A DNA stretch of 64,000 nucleotides from Streptomyces sp. CA-278952. Lineage in GTDB: Bacteria > Actinomycetota > Actinomycetes > Streptomycetales > Streptomycetaceae. The notes below the pieces were generated by a model that searched no databases, was not told the origin of the DNA, and saw only the letters and a program-made list of their open reading frames with translations. The position numbers and the translations under genes are program-made. Location of the stretch: contig NZ_CP112880.1 of assembly GCF_028747205.1 (NCBI RefSeq), positions 7,165,501-7,229,500 of the forward strand. The letters are read 5' to 3'. This document shows positions 17,783 through 51,338 of this stretch, piece after piece; positions within the stretch are counted from its first letter, which is position 1; each line of letters opens with the position of its first letter.

Positions 17783-18955
17783 GTGGACAGACCCAGCGCG
17801 GTCGAGCGCTCCCTGCGCGAGGCCGCGCCCCATGAGATTCTCGATGTGATCCGCTCCGAGATCGAGCGCCGCCACGGTGCCCGGGCGGTGGAGCTGCTGC
17901 TGGCGGACTACGCCATGACGAGGCTGCAGCCCGTCGGGGTGCTTCCGCACACCCGTCCCCCGGTGTCGGTGCATGACAGTGATCCGGGCCGTGCGTTCGG
18001 CGCCCAGGAACCGCACTGTTCGTACGACCGCTCCGCTTCCACCGTGACGGCTCACCTCCCGGTCAGCGTCCGGGGGGACCGGCTGGGCGTCCTGAGCGTC
18101 ACCCTGCGGGTGGAAGAAGGCGCCGATCCGGCCGCTGACGTGCTGGAGGATCTGCGGGAATGCGCCGATGCCCTGGCGCACGAGGTGGTCGTCGCGGAGC
18201 GGGACACCGACCTCTTCCTGCAGGCACGGCGGGCGACACGTCTGACGCTCGCCGCCGAGATGCAGTGGCAGCTACTGCCCGGGCGTTCATGTGCCCGGCC
18301 GGAGTACAGTCTGGGTGCCCAGCTGGAGCCCGCCTACGCCATCTTCGGCGACAGCTTCGACTGGTCGGCGTCGGCCGACGACCTGTATGTGACGGTCAGC
18401 AACGGCATGGGCGAAGGGATCGACGCCGCCTTGCTGACGAACCTCTGCGTCAACGCGCTGCGCAACGCCCGCCGCGCGGGCCTGAGCCTGAGCGACCAGG
18501 CCTACCTGGCCGATCAAGCGGTGTACGGGCAGCACGGGGGAAGCCGGTATTTGTCGACCCTGCTCTTCCGCTTCCACCTCCCGACCGGGGACGTGGAGGT
18601 CATCGACGCCGGTTCGCCGCGGGTCTGGCGGGTGCGCGGTGGTGTGGTCGAGCCGATCGAGCTGGAGGAGCAGATGCCTCTGGGTATGTTCGAGGACACT
18701 GCCTACCGTCCGCAGCACTTCCGGGTCGAACCCGGAGACCGTTTGCTGTTCATCAGCGATGGCGTCTACGACGCGCTGTCGCCGGGCGGTGAGAAGTACA
18801 GCCTTCGCGCACTCGCCGCGTCGATCAACAGCACCCGTCTGCTGCCTGCTCCGCAGGTGCCCAGAGTGATGCTGCAGGAACTGCTGGGACACCGCGGCTC
18901 CGGCCCCGCCGCGGACGACTCCCTCGTGATGTGCCTGGACTGGCACGGCCGTTAG
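17783..18955 (+). CDS. SpoIIE/PP2C-type phosphatase, divergent metal site
   Basis: A protein of about 390 residues. The N-terminal half (PSAVERSLREAAPHEILDVI and following) is a GAF-like sensor; the C-terminal half is a SpoIIE/PP2C domain. Recognisable elements are GDSFDW (usually GGDxYD), VSNGMGEGIDAALL, FISDGVYDALSPGGE and the final DDSLVMCLDW. The loop that normally reads GDVxGHG has Asn for the metal-binding Asp (N207) and Glu for His, so metal binding may be weakened. Such proteins dephosphorylate STAS anti-anti-sigma factors. The start is uncertain: GTG 17783 gives a start matching my memory of homologues; GTG 17687 would add 32 residues. Confidence 0.72.
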   Translation: MDRPSAVERSLREAAPHEILDVIRSEIERRHGARAVELLLADYAMTRLQPVGVLPHTRPPVSVHDSDPGRAFGAQEPHCSYDRSASTVTAHLPVSVRGDRLGVLSVTLRVEEGADPAADVLEDLRECADALAHEVVVAERDTDLFLQARRATRLTLAAEMQWQLLPGRSCARPEYSLGAQLEPAYAIFGDSFDWSASADDLYVTVSNGMGEGIDAALLTNLCVNALRNARRAGLSLSDQAYLADQAVYGQHGGSRYLSTLLFRFHLPTGDVEVIDAGSPRVWRVRGGVVEPIELEEQMPLGMFEDTAYRPQHFRVEPGDRLLFISDGVYDALSPGGEKYSLRALAASINSTRLLPAPQVPRVMLQELLGHRGSGPAADDSLVMCLDWHGR

Positions 18956-18974
18956 GGCAGCTGAGATCGCCAGG

Positions 18975-19036
18975 CCTGTCGTCGGGCGTCGACCGAAGGG
19001 CGGCCCCGCGGGGTCGGGCGGGAGTCCGACGACAGG
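18975..19036 (+). terminator. inverted repeat after the PP2C gene, probable terminator
   Basis: CCTGTCGTCGG at 18975-18985 is the exact reverse complement of CCGACGACAGG at 19026-19036, with a further CGACC/GGTCG pairing inside. It begins 20 bases after the stop at 18955. There is no T-run, as is usual for Streptomyces hairpins. Confidence 0.55.
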
Positions 19037-19214
19037 GCTAGCCCTTCGGATGCGGGGTATGTGATCGCCAGGTGAAGACCCTGCGACCTTCTCCGCAGTG
19101 GGGCCCGCACGGAGCGGGGGCGGGTTGTCAGGCGGCGACAGGGTGAGGGATGGTTGCCTTCAGGCAATCGTCTAGTTGATGAGGTGAGGGATCCGCCCAG
19201 CGGGTCCTCGATAT

Positions 19215-20870
19215 TTGGCTTCCACCCAAGCGCGAACCCTTGCGGACACGCGGTCGGACTCCCCGTGGGGCCGGCCCCCGTATCCGGTGCTGGTCGCTGA
19301 CGCCCAAGGCGTGGTGGTGCGGCGCAATGACGCGGCGGACCCCCTTCTGCCTGCCGCGGCCCCCGGGACAGCCCTGGTGGATGTGGCTCCGGCCTGGCTC
19401 TGTGCCGCACACTCCAGGCTCGCCTCCGTCGGCCCGCACGCCGTCCCGGAGACCGGACCGACGGTGCGCGGCGACATCGACGGGCGCCACTTCGAGGCGC
19501 ACCCCACGGTGCGGGGCGACGGCTCGGTGGCCTGGTGGCTGGTGGATGACACCCCCCATCAGCTCGTCCGGGAAGCTCTGCGCAGAGAGCGCGAGCGAAG
19601 CGCTTTCCTCGCGAAGGCGTCCAACGTTCTGCTCGCCTCCCTCAATCTCGGACGCTGCATGGACGTGACCGCGCGCATGGCCGCCGAAAACCTCGCCGAC
19701 GCGGCACTCGTGATCGCGCCGGCGCGTGGTCAGCGCCTCCCGGTGGTGACCTGTGTGCGCGGCGGTGTCCCCGCGACGACCACGGTGACGGGGGACCTCG
19801 ACGGCGTGCCGGGGCTGGCGGAGGCGCTGCGCGGGTTCCCCCCGGTGCCCTCGCGCTGGATCGACCCGGCCACGGCCCCCGAGTGGATGATGCCCGAGGG
19901 GTTCGGGCCGGTCGGCTCGATCGTGATCACCCCGCTGCCCGGGCACGGCATCCCGGCCGGAGCGCTCATCCTTCTGCGCGCGACCCAGACCGCCGCCTTC
20001 AGCGACGAGGAGGAGGTCTTCGCCCGGTTGTTCGCCGCCCGTGCGGGAGCGGCGATGTCGGCCGCCCGGCTGTACGCGGAGCAGAGCACGGTCAGCGACA
20101 TGCTGATGCGTGAACTCCTGCCCCCGGTCCTGCACCAGGTCTCCGGAGTGGATTTCGCCGGCGGCTACCGGCCCTCGGCGGACCATGAGCGTATCGGCGG
20201 GGACTTCTACGACGTCCACCCGGCGACCGTCGAGGGCGAAGGCACCCTGGTCTCGCTCGGGGACGTGTGCGGCAAGGGCCTGGAGGCCGCCGTGCTGACC
20301 GGCAAGATCCGCAACACGTTGCACGCCCTGTTGCCACTGGCCGATGACCATCAGCGGATGCTCGGCCTCCTGAACACCGCGTTGCTCAGCTCCCACCACA
20401 CCCGCTTCGCGACCATGGTCCTGGCCTCCGCCGTACGCCGCGGCAGTGCGGTGGACCTCAAGCTCACCAGCGGTGGCCATCCCAGCCCGTTGATCATCCG
20501 CGCGGACGGCACCGTCGAGGAAGCCGACACCCACGGCACCCTGATCGGGGCCATCCCAAACATCTCCGCCAGCACCGCCGCCGTGTCGCTGGCCCCCGGG
20601 GAGTCCTGCGTCCTGTACACCGACGGCATCACCGAGGCCAAGGGCGGCCCGATGGGCGACGACCTGTTCGGGGACGAGCGCCTCAAGCGCGCGCTCGCCG
20701 GATGTGCGGGTATGCCGGCCGAGGGGATCGTGGAACACGTGCAGATGCTGGCCGCCCGGTGGCTGGGCAACCGGCCCCACGACGACATGGCCGTCGTCGT
20801 GATCTCCGCGCCTCGCACCCACCATCTCAGTGCGGTGAACGGCCATACCCGGGGCAGGTTCACCGCATGA
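19215..20870 (+). CDS. PAS/GAF-SpoIIE phosphatase (RsbU-like)
   Basis: A protein of about 551 residues. Residues 20-110 form a PAS-like sensor (YPVLVADAQGVVVRRNDAA and following), 130-290 a GAF-like domain, and 300-535 a SpoIIE/PP2C phosphatase with intact motifs: MRELLPPVL, GGDFYDV, VSLGDVCGKGLEAAVL, SGGHPSPLIIRADG, YTDGITEA and PHDDMAVVVI. It probably dephosphorylates a STAS protein, most simply the one encoded two genes downstream, to release a sigma factor. The start is unsure: TTG 19215 is the first usable codon after an in-frame stop at 19185 and lacks a clear ribosome binding site, so a later start is possible. It heads an operon with ATGA overlaps. Confidence 0.85.
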   Translation: MASTQARTLADTRSDSPWGRPPYPVLVADAQGVVVRRNDAADPLLPAAAPGTALVDVAPAWLCAAHSRLASVGPHAVPETGPTVRGDIDGRHFEAHPTVRGDGSVAWWLVDDTPHQLVREALRRERERSAFLAKASNVLLASLNLGRCMDVTARMAAENLADAALVIAPARGQRLPVVTCVRGGVPATTTVTGDLDGVPGLAEALRGFPPVPSRWIDPATAPEWMMPEGFGPVGSIVITPLPGHGIPAGALILLRATQTAAFSDEEEVFARLFAARAGAAMSAARLYAEQSTVSDMLMRELLPPVLHQVSGVDFAGGYRPSADHERIGGDFYDVHPATVEGEGTLVSLGDVCGKGLEAAVLTGKIRNTLHALLPLADDHQRMLGLLNTALLSSHHTRFATMVLASAVRRGSAVDLKLTSGGHPSPLIIRADGTVEEADTHGTLIGAIPNISASTAAVSLAPGESCVLYTDGITEAKGGPMGDDLFGDERLKRALAGCAGMPAEGIVEHVQMLAARWLGNRPHDDMAVVVISAPRTHHLSAVNGHTRGRFTA

Positions 20871-21958
20871 GAACGAGCACCCCGCCCCGCCTTCCCCACG
20901 AACACGCGGAGCAGTCGGCCAGGCTTCTGTGGGACGCCGTCTCGACCGCGGACGAACACGCGGCCGCAGAGCTCGTGCTGCGCATACTCGACGACGGGGC
21001 CGACCCCGAGAGCGTCCTGCTGGACGTGATCGCCAGGGTGCAGGGCCGCGTCGGTGAGGAATGGGCGGCCAACAGGCTCAGCGTCGCCCAGGAGCACGCG
21101 GCGACCGCCATCAACGAACGGGTCGTCGCAGTGGTGAGCGGGCACCCCGCCGCCCGCGTCGCTGCCACCCGGGGCCGGATCACCGTGGCCTGTGTGGACG
21201 GTGAGTGGCACGGGCTGCCGGCCCGCCTGCTGGCCGAAGTCCTGAAGCTGCGCGGCTGGCGAGTCGACTATCTCGGCGCCCAGGTCCCCACCCCCCACCT
21301 GATCGTCCACCTCCACAACACCCGGGCGGACGCGGTCGCGCTCTCCAGCTCCATCGCCACCCGGCTCCCCACCGCGCACGCGGCGATCACCGCCTGCCAG
21401 GCCGTCGGCGTCCCCGTCCTCGTCGGCGGCGCCGCCTTCGGGCCCCGGGGCCGATACGCGAAGCCGCTGGGCGCTGACGCCTGGGCCCCCGACGCCCGCG
21501 CCGCCGCCGACCTCCTCGCCCAGGAGCCGCTTGCCAGGCCGGAGACCGACCACCAGCAGTTCGACGACCTGCCGCACCTGGCCGACCAGGAGTACACCGT
21601 GGTCTCCCGCAGCGGCGCCTCGCTCGTGCGTCACGTTCTCACCGCACTGGAAGACGCCTTTCCCGCGATGCGTGCCTACAGTGATCTGCAGCGCGAGCGC
21701 ACCGCGGAAGACCTCGCGCACATCGTCGAGTTCCTCGCCACCGCCCTCTACCTCGACGACGAGGAACTCTTCACCCGGTTCATCGCCTGGACCGCGCAGG
21801 TCCTCGTGGCCCGGGGCGTCCCCGCGTCGAGTCTGCCGCCGGCCCTGCACCTCCTGGCCCGCGAACTCAAGGACTTCCCCCGGGCCTCCCGCATCCTCCG
21901 GGCCGGGACACGCACCCTTGCCACCGCCCATCCCACCGCCGCCGGGAACACCGCATGA
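20867..21958 (+). CDS. cobalamin-binding sensor with CarH-type photoreceptor motif
   Basis: A 363-residue protein. Residues 20-90 are a helical bundle carrying W-x9-EH (W66, E76, H77), the motif that caps adenosylcobalamin in the CarH photoreceptor family. A Rossmann B12-binding domain follows (about 100-220) with E113-W-H115, matching the ExH lower-ligand His, then LRGWRVDYLGAQVP and VPVLVGGAAFGPRG. There is no MerR DNA-binding domain; instead the C-terminal 130 residues are an unassigned helical region (LADQEYTVVSRSGASLVRHVL and following). The start ATG 20867 overlaps the phosphatase stop by 4 bp. This suggests light or B12 input into the adjacent phosphatase-STAS pair, which is inference. 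Confidence 0.85.
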   Translation: MRTSTPPRLPHEHAEQSARLLWDAVSTADEHAAAELVLRILDDGADPESVLLDVIARVQGRVGEEWAANRLSVAQEHAATAINERVVAVVSGHPAARVAATRGRITVACVDGEWHGLPARLLAEVLKLRGWRVDYLGAQVPTPHLIVHLHNTRADAVALSSSIATRLPTAHAAITACQAVGVPVLVGGAAFGPRGRYAKPLGADAWAPDARAAADLLAQEPLARPETDHQQFDDLPHLADQEYTVVSRSGASLVRHVLTALEDAFPAMRAYSDLQRERTAEDLAHIVEFLATALYLDDEELFTRFIAWTAQVLVARGVPASSLPPALHLLARELKDFPRASRILRAGTRTLATAHPTAAGNTA

Positions 21959-22353
21959 CCACACACCCCGACCACCTGCAGCTGACCACGGTCGACGCCC
22001 AGGACCGCGTCCGCATCGAGCTCCACGGGGACCTCGACTACGACAACGCCGATCTCCTCGTGCAGGAGGCCCTCGCCCAGCTCACCGCACGGCCCACCGT
22101 GACCGACCTGCACCTGGGATGCGCGGGCCTCCGCGCCGTCGACTCCACGGGACTCCGCGCCCTGCTGATGATCAGCCGCCGTACCACCGAGGCAGGGGTG
22201 CGGATGCACCTGGACGCCCGGCCGGCGAGACTGGACCGGCTCCTGGCCCTCACCGGTACCCTTGACCACCTCACGGCCCCGCCCCCGACCGGATCGGTCG
22301 CCGAGGGAAGCCCCATGGAGGCCCGGCCCACCGGACCGGACAACACCACCTGA
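21955..22353 (+). CDS. STAS-domain anti-sigma factor antagonist
   Basis: A 132-residue cytosolic protein with one STAS domain: RVRIELHGDLDYDNADLLVQEA, then LHLGCAGLRAVDSTGLRALLMI, where the Ser of DSTG is the phosphorylation site of SpoIIAA/RsbV-type proteins. It ends in a Pro/Gly tail of about 25 residues. It would be phosphorylated by an anti-sigma kinase (none is encoded nearby) and dephosphorylated by the SpoIIE-type phosphatase two genes upstream. ATG 21955 overlaps the B12-protein stop by 4 bp, so the three are probably translated together. Confidence 0.9.
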   Translation: MTTHPDHLQLTTVDAQDRVRIELHGDLDYDNADLLVQEALAQLTARPTVTDLHLGCAGLRAVDSTGLRALLMISRRTTEAGVRMHLDARPARLDRLLALTGTLDHLTAPPPTGSVAEGSPMEARPTGPDNTT

Positions 22354-22403
22354 GCCACTGCCCGGCCCCTCACCAGGCAGAAGCACACACCCGACGGGTA
22401 ATC

Positions 22404-22910
22404 ATGACCGCAGCAGAGGCCGCTTCCAGCAGGGCCTGGCAGGAGGCCACCCACTCCGCGAGCTCCATCGTCGAACTCCTCGACGTGATGTGGGACCACG
22501 CCAGAAACGCCACCACGGGCATGACAGCACCCGGCTCCACATCCCAGCTCCGCCTGATGTACGTCGTCGACCGTGGAGAGGGCGTACGTATGCGCACCGT
22601 GTGTCAACGCCTGGCCTCCGCTCCTCCGACCGTGACCCGCATGTGCGACCGTCTCCAAGCCATCGGCTTCCTCGAACGCCTGCCGTCCCCGGACAACGGC
22701 CGCGAGATCATCCTCCGGCTCACTCCCACCGGCAGAGAGCACCTGCAACGCATCCGCGAACAGCGCGACACCATGCTCCACCAGGCCATCGCCGGCATGT
22801 CCCCCGGCGAACGCGGCGCTCTGGCCCGGGGCCTGGCGGGACTGCAGACACAGCTCGACTCCGCCCACGGCGAGGAACACCACACACCCGGCAGCCACTC
22901 CGTAGCCTGA
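22404..22910 (+). CDS. MarR-family transcriptional regulator
   Basis: A 168-residue winged-helix regulator. SQLRLMYVVDRGEGVRMRTVCQRLASAPPTVTRMCDRLQAIGFLERLPSPDNGREIILRLTPTG holds the helix-turn-helix and the wing with the usual Asp and Arg. Long N- and C-terminal helices provide dimerisation. The ligand is unknown. It starts 50 bp after the STAS gene and is probably in the same transcript, so it may regulate the operon or respond to it. It is the last plus-strand gene before the arylomycin-type cluster, whose aryB end lies 155 bp away and converges on it. Confidence 0.88.
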   Translation: MTAAEAASSRAWQEATHSASSIVELLDVMWDHARNATTGMTAPGSTSQLRLMYVVDRGEGVRMRTVCQRLASAPPTVTRMCDRLQAIGFLERLPSPDNGREIILRLTPTGREHLQRIREQRDTMLHQAIAGMSPGERGALARGLAGLQTQLDSAHGEEHHTPGSHSVA

Positions 22911-23065
22911 ACAGCGGGTGTCCCGCCCGGCGGGCGCCGCCGTGCGCCTGAGCGGCGCGCAGGTAGGGGGCCAGAGGGAAATGCCGGACGGTCGGTCCGG
23001 TGGGCGTGCACTCCCTCACTCCCGGGCGTCGGAAGCGGAACGGCGGCGTCGGCCTGGCGCGGGAC

Positions 23066-35286
<12,221 letters not shown>

Positions 35287-35821
35287 GATCGTTCCTTCGC
35301 GGTCGCTGCCGACGCGTCGGTTCCGTGGTGCAGGGAAGCCGAGAATGGCGCCGACCATTCAGAGTGACTTGGTGGAGGGTGTGGCGCCACGCCAGTGACC
35401 GAGGAAGGGACAAGAGAAGCGTGCAGAGGGAATCCCGAACGCTGCAAAGCGATTACGCCCCCCCACTGTCCCCCGTGGACCGCCGAACGTGTTCAAGCGC
35501 TCTGGTGGCGACGATACATGACCCATTTGCGTATGGCAGGCGATTTCTCGCCACCCCCGTGTCAGTGAGTACGGTGCCTTGCATCATGGTTTGTCCGGTT
35601 CTCGTGGGCGGCCCGGACCGTGCCGTCAAGTCGCCATCGGACGGTCGAAAATCGCCCTTGACAGTCCAAATTTGATCCAGGTAGCGTCGGAAAAGTTCCG
35701 TCATCGCTGAAACTGAAAGAATGAGGCGGGTGCAATTAGGGGATGCCTCAACTGGGTAACCCCCTTCACGCGCCGTCGTCAATTGCGCCCGGTGGGTGCG
35801 CATATCTCGCGGGGGATTTCG
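35287..35821. promoter_or_regulatory. divergent aryA / aryC promoter region
   Basis: A 535-bp non-coding gap, visibly more A+T-rich than its surroundings. Near aryA it holds an inverted repeat GAATGG-n6-CCATTC (35343-35360) and the palindrome GTGGCGCCAC (35381-35390), possible operators. Towards aryC it has a candidate promoter at 35658-35687 and an inverted repeat TGAGGC-n17-GCCTCA (35722-35750) in the presumed leader. I could not pick a convincing minus-strand promoter for aryA. No regulator gene is encoded within the cluster in this window. Confidence 0.65.
35658..35687 (+). promoter_or_regulatory. candidate promoter for aryC-aryD operon
   Basis: TTGACA at 35658-35663, an 18-base spacer, then TAGCGT at 35682-35687. 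This is close to the Streptomyces vegetative consensus (TTGACn / TAGnnT). It would give a leader of roughly 130 bases before the aryC start at 35822. Confidence 0.5.
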
Positions 35822-37051
35822 TTGACTGACTTAACTGTGTTATCGCGCCTGCCTTTCGATCGGCGTATCGAGGAATTCTTTGCCTACCTGGACGGCAGGC
35901 GCGGGGCCGAGGCGGTCGGCGAGGGCCGCGAGCCAGGGGTCTGGGAAGTCTTCCGCTACGACGAGGCGGTGCAGGTCCTGGGCGACCACCGGACCTATTC
36001 CAGCGACATGAACCACTTCATCCCCGAGGGCCAGCGCCAGCTCGCGCGGGCGGCCCGGGGCAACTTCGTCGGGATCGACCCGCCGGACCACACCCATCTG
36101 CGCGGTCTCGTCAGCCAGGCGTTCTCCCCACGGGTCACCGCGGCCCTGGAGCCGCGAATCGGCCGGCTCGCCGAGCGGCTTCTGGACGACATCGTCGCGG
36201 AGCGCGGTGACAGGGCAGGCTGCGACCTGGTCGAAGAGTTCGCCGGCCCGCTCAGCGCGATCGTCATCGCCGAGCTGTTCGGCATCCCCGAGAGCGACCA
36301 TCCGATGATCGCGGAATGGGCAAAAGCCCTGCTCGGATCGCGTCCCGCAGGTCAGCTGAGCGTCGCCGACGAGGCCGCCATGCAGAATGTGGCGGACCTC
36401 GTACGGCGGGCCGGCGAGTACCTCGTCCACCACATCGCCAAGTGTCGCGCCCGGCCCCAGGGCGACCTCACCAGTCGGCTCGCCACCACGGAGGTCGACG
36501 GCCGGACGTTGGACGACGAGGAGATCGTCGGCGTCATCGGCATGTTCCTCATCGCCGGATACCTGCCCGCGTCCGTGCTGACCGCGAACACTGTGATGGC
36601 GCTCGACGAGCACCCGGCCGCGCTGGCGGAGGTGCGGAGCGACCCCGCGTTGCTGCCCGGGGCCATCGAGGAAGTGCTGCGCTGGAGGCCCCCGCTGGTC
36701 CGCGACCAGCGCCTTACCACCCGTGATGCGGACCTGGGCGGGCGTACCCTTCCCGCCGGTTCCATGGTCTGCGTGTGGCTGGCCTCCGCGCACCGCGACC
36801 CGCTGCGGTTCGAAAATCCCGACCGGTTCGACATCCACCGTAATTCCGGTCGCCACCTAGCGTTCGGAAAGGGTATCCACTACTGCCTGGGTGCGCCACT
36901 GGCCCGGCTGGAGGCCCGTATCGCCGCAGAGACCCTGCTGCGGCGTTTCGAGCGCATCGAGATTTCCCGGAACGAATCCGTGGAGTTCCACGAATCGATT
37001 GGCGTACTGGGCCCCACACGGCTCCCGGCCACCCTTTTCACCCGCCGCTGA
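35822..37051 (+). CDS. aryC: cytochrome P450, probable Hpg-Tyr biaryl-coupling enzyme
   Basis: A 409-residue cytosolic P450. The haem Cys is C355 in FGKGIHYCLGAPLARLE; ExxR is E284-V-L-R287. The I-helix reads A245-G-Y-L-P-A250, lacking the usual acid/alcohol pair (AGxD/ET) used in O2 protonation. In arylomycin biosynthesis the P450 AryC forms the carbon-carbon bond between the Hpg and Tyr rings; position in the cluster and the Hpg/Tyr modules support that role here. TTG 35822 was chosen for GGGGGA 5-6 bases upstream; a TTG at 35783 is an alternative. It is followed 52 bp later by aryD, presumably in the same transcript. Confidence 0.88.
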   Translation: MTDLTVLSRLPFDRRIEEFFAYLDGRRGAEAVGEGREPGVWEVFRYDEAVQVLGDHRTYSSDMNHFIPEGQRQLARAARGNFVGIDPPDHTHLRGLVSQAFSPRVTAALEPRIGRLAERLLDDIVAERGDRAGCDLVEEFAGPLSAIVIAELFGIPESDHPMIAEWAKALLGSRPAGQLSVADEAAMQNVADLVRRAGEYLVHHIAKCRARPQGDLTSRLATTEVDGRTLDDEEIVGVIGMFLIAGYLPASVLTANTVMALDEHPAALAEVRSDPALLPGAIEEVLRWRPPLVRDQRLTTRDADLGGRTLPAGSMVCVWLASAHRDPLRFENPDRFDIHRNSGRHLAFGKGIHYCLGAPLARLEARIAAETLLRRFERIEISRNESVEFHESIGVLGPTRLPATLFTRR

Positions 37052-37103
37052 ACCAGCGAGCTGTCCGCCGGGCAAACATCGCATCGTGACGAGGATTTGA
37101 AGT

Positions 37104-49979
<12,876 letters not shown>

Positions 49980-50007
49980 TCACCGAAGAGTATGGAGAGG
50001 AAACATC

Positions 50008-50226
50008 GTGACCAACCCCTTTGAGGACGAGAACGGCACCTACTTCGTGCTGCGCAACGACGAAGGGCAGCACTCCCTGTGGCCGGCGTTCGCCGACGTA
50101 CCCGCCGGCTGGACGGCCGTGTTCGGCGAGGCCGGCCGACAGGCCTGCCTGGACCACATCGAGGAGAACTGGACCGACATGCGTCCCGCCAGCCTGGTCG
50201 CGGCGATGGGAGACAGTGCCGAATGA
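50008..50226 (+). CDS. MbtH-like NRPS accessory protein
   Basis: A 72-residue MbtH-family protein with the signature [24 protein letters not shown] and later GWTAVFGE and the C-terminal WTDMRPASL. These bind the N-terminal subdomain of adenylation domains and stabilise or activate them. Start GTG 50008 has GGAGAGG just upstream, 28 bp after the aryD stop. It is the only MbtH gene in the window and could serve both NRPS systems. The split Gly domain is a special case, because the usual MbtH contact surface is in the C-terminal part of the large subdomain, which lies in AryD. Confidence 0.95.
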   Translation: MTNPFEDENGTYFVLRNDEGQHSLWPAFADVPAGWTAVFGEAGRQACLDHIEENWTDMRPASLVAAMGDSAE

Positions 50227-51338
50227 CGCGCACAGGCGGGGGAACGAACGGCACTACTCAGGGGAACACGGCTGTGAACGCATCACGGAACACCGGCTTC
50301 CAGGACATGTCCATCGATCATGTGACGCTGTACGTCGAGGATCTCGACGCCAAGGCGGACGAACTCGCCCGCGCCTACGGCCTCGAGGTGTACGCCACGG
50401 CCGTCGCGGAGGACGGGGCGCGTTCTGCCGCGGTCGGCCGCGAGCGGATACGGCTGGTCCTGACCGAGGCGGTGGCCGACGACCACCCGGCCGCCGTGTA
50501 CACCCGGCTGCACGGCGAGGGGGTCGCCGACATCGCCCTGAGGGTGCCCGACGCCTCGGCCGCCTTCGCCGAGGCCGTCCGCCGAGGTGCCCGACCGGTC
50601 GCGGAACCGGCCGAGCGCGACGGCGTCGTCACCGCCTCGGTGATGGCCTTCGGTGACGTCCGGCACACCTTGGTCCAGCGCCTCGAAGGCGTTCCCGGCG
50701 ACCGGCTCCCGGGCTTCGTCCCCGCAACCGGCGGCGCACCGCCCGCCCCGACCGGACTGCTGGAGATCGACCACTTCGCGGTCTGCCTGGAACCGGGCGC
50801 ACTTCGGCCGGTCGTCGAGTTCTACGAGCGGGTCCTCGACTTCCGCAACACCTTCACCGAGAAGATCGTCGTCGGTTCGCAGGCGATGGACTCCGAGGTC
50901 GTCCAGAACCCGTCCGGCACGGTGACGCTCACCCTCATCGAGCCCGACACCCGCCGAGAGCCCGGTCAGATCGACTTCTTCATCAAGAACCATGGCGGCG
51001 CCGGCGTCCAGCACATCGCCTTCCGTACCGAGGACATCGTCCAGTCGGTGGGCGCCATGCGCACCCGGGGTGTCGACTTCCTGACCACCCCCGCCACCTA
51101 CTACCGCATGCTGGGTGACCGGCTGCGGCTGGTACGGCACTCCGCGGACCGGCTCGCCGACTTCGACGTCCTGGCCGACGAGGACCACGCCGGTCAGCTC
51201 TTCCAGATCTTCACCAGGTCGGTCCACCCCCGCAGGACGCTGTTCTTCGAGGTCATCGAGCGGGCGGGGGCCACCACCTTCGGCAGCGGCAACATCAAGG
51301 CGCTGTACGAGGCCGTCGAAGCGGAGCAGCTGGGATGA
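50223..51338 (+). CDS. hmaS: 4-hydroxymandelate synthase (HPPD-like), Hpg pathway
   Basis: A 371-residue non-haem iron dioxygenase of the vicinal-oxygen-chelate fold. It converts 4-hydroxyphenylpyruvate to 4-hydroxymandelate, the first dedicated Hpg step. Two glyoxalase-like halves begin [19 protein letters not shown] and [12 protein letters not shown]. The iron triad is H184, H264 ([11 protein letters not shown]) and E343 (LFFEVIER). By motif alone it could be an ordinary HPPD, but placement directly before hydroxymandelate oxidase and HpgT argues for hydroxymandelate synthase. ATG 50223 overlaps the MbtH stop by 4 bp; GTG 50274, 17 codons later, cannot be excluded. Confidence 0.9.
   Translation: MTRTGGGTNGTTQGNTAVNASRNTGFQDMSIDHVTLYVEDLDAKADELARAYGLEVYATAVAEDGARSAAVGRERIRLVLTEAVADDHPAAVYTRLHGEGVADIALRVPDASAAFAEAVRRGARPVAEPAERDGVVTASVMAFGDVRHTLVQRLEGVPGDRLPGFVPATGGAPPAPTGLLEIDHFAVCLEPGALRPVVEFYERVLDFRNTFTEKIVVGSQAMDSEVVQNPSGTVTLTLIEPDTRREPGQIDFFIKNHGGAGVQHIAFRTEDIVQSVGAMRTRGVDFLTTPATYYRMLGDRLRLVRHSADRLADFDVLADEDHAGQLFQIFTRSVHPRRTLFFEVIERAGATTFGSGNIKALYEAVEAEQLG

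Noticed and set aside
22911..23065. Remnant of the missing aryB adenylation half (A3 onward) between aryB and the MarR gene
   Set aside because: The three minus-strand frames of this 155-bp gap were read; none shows A3 ([11 protein letters not shown]) or later motifs. The sequence appears unrelated to an A domain.
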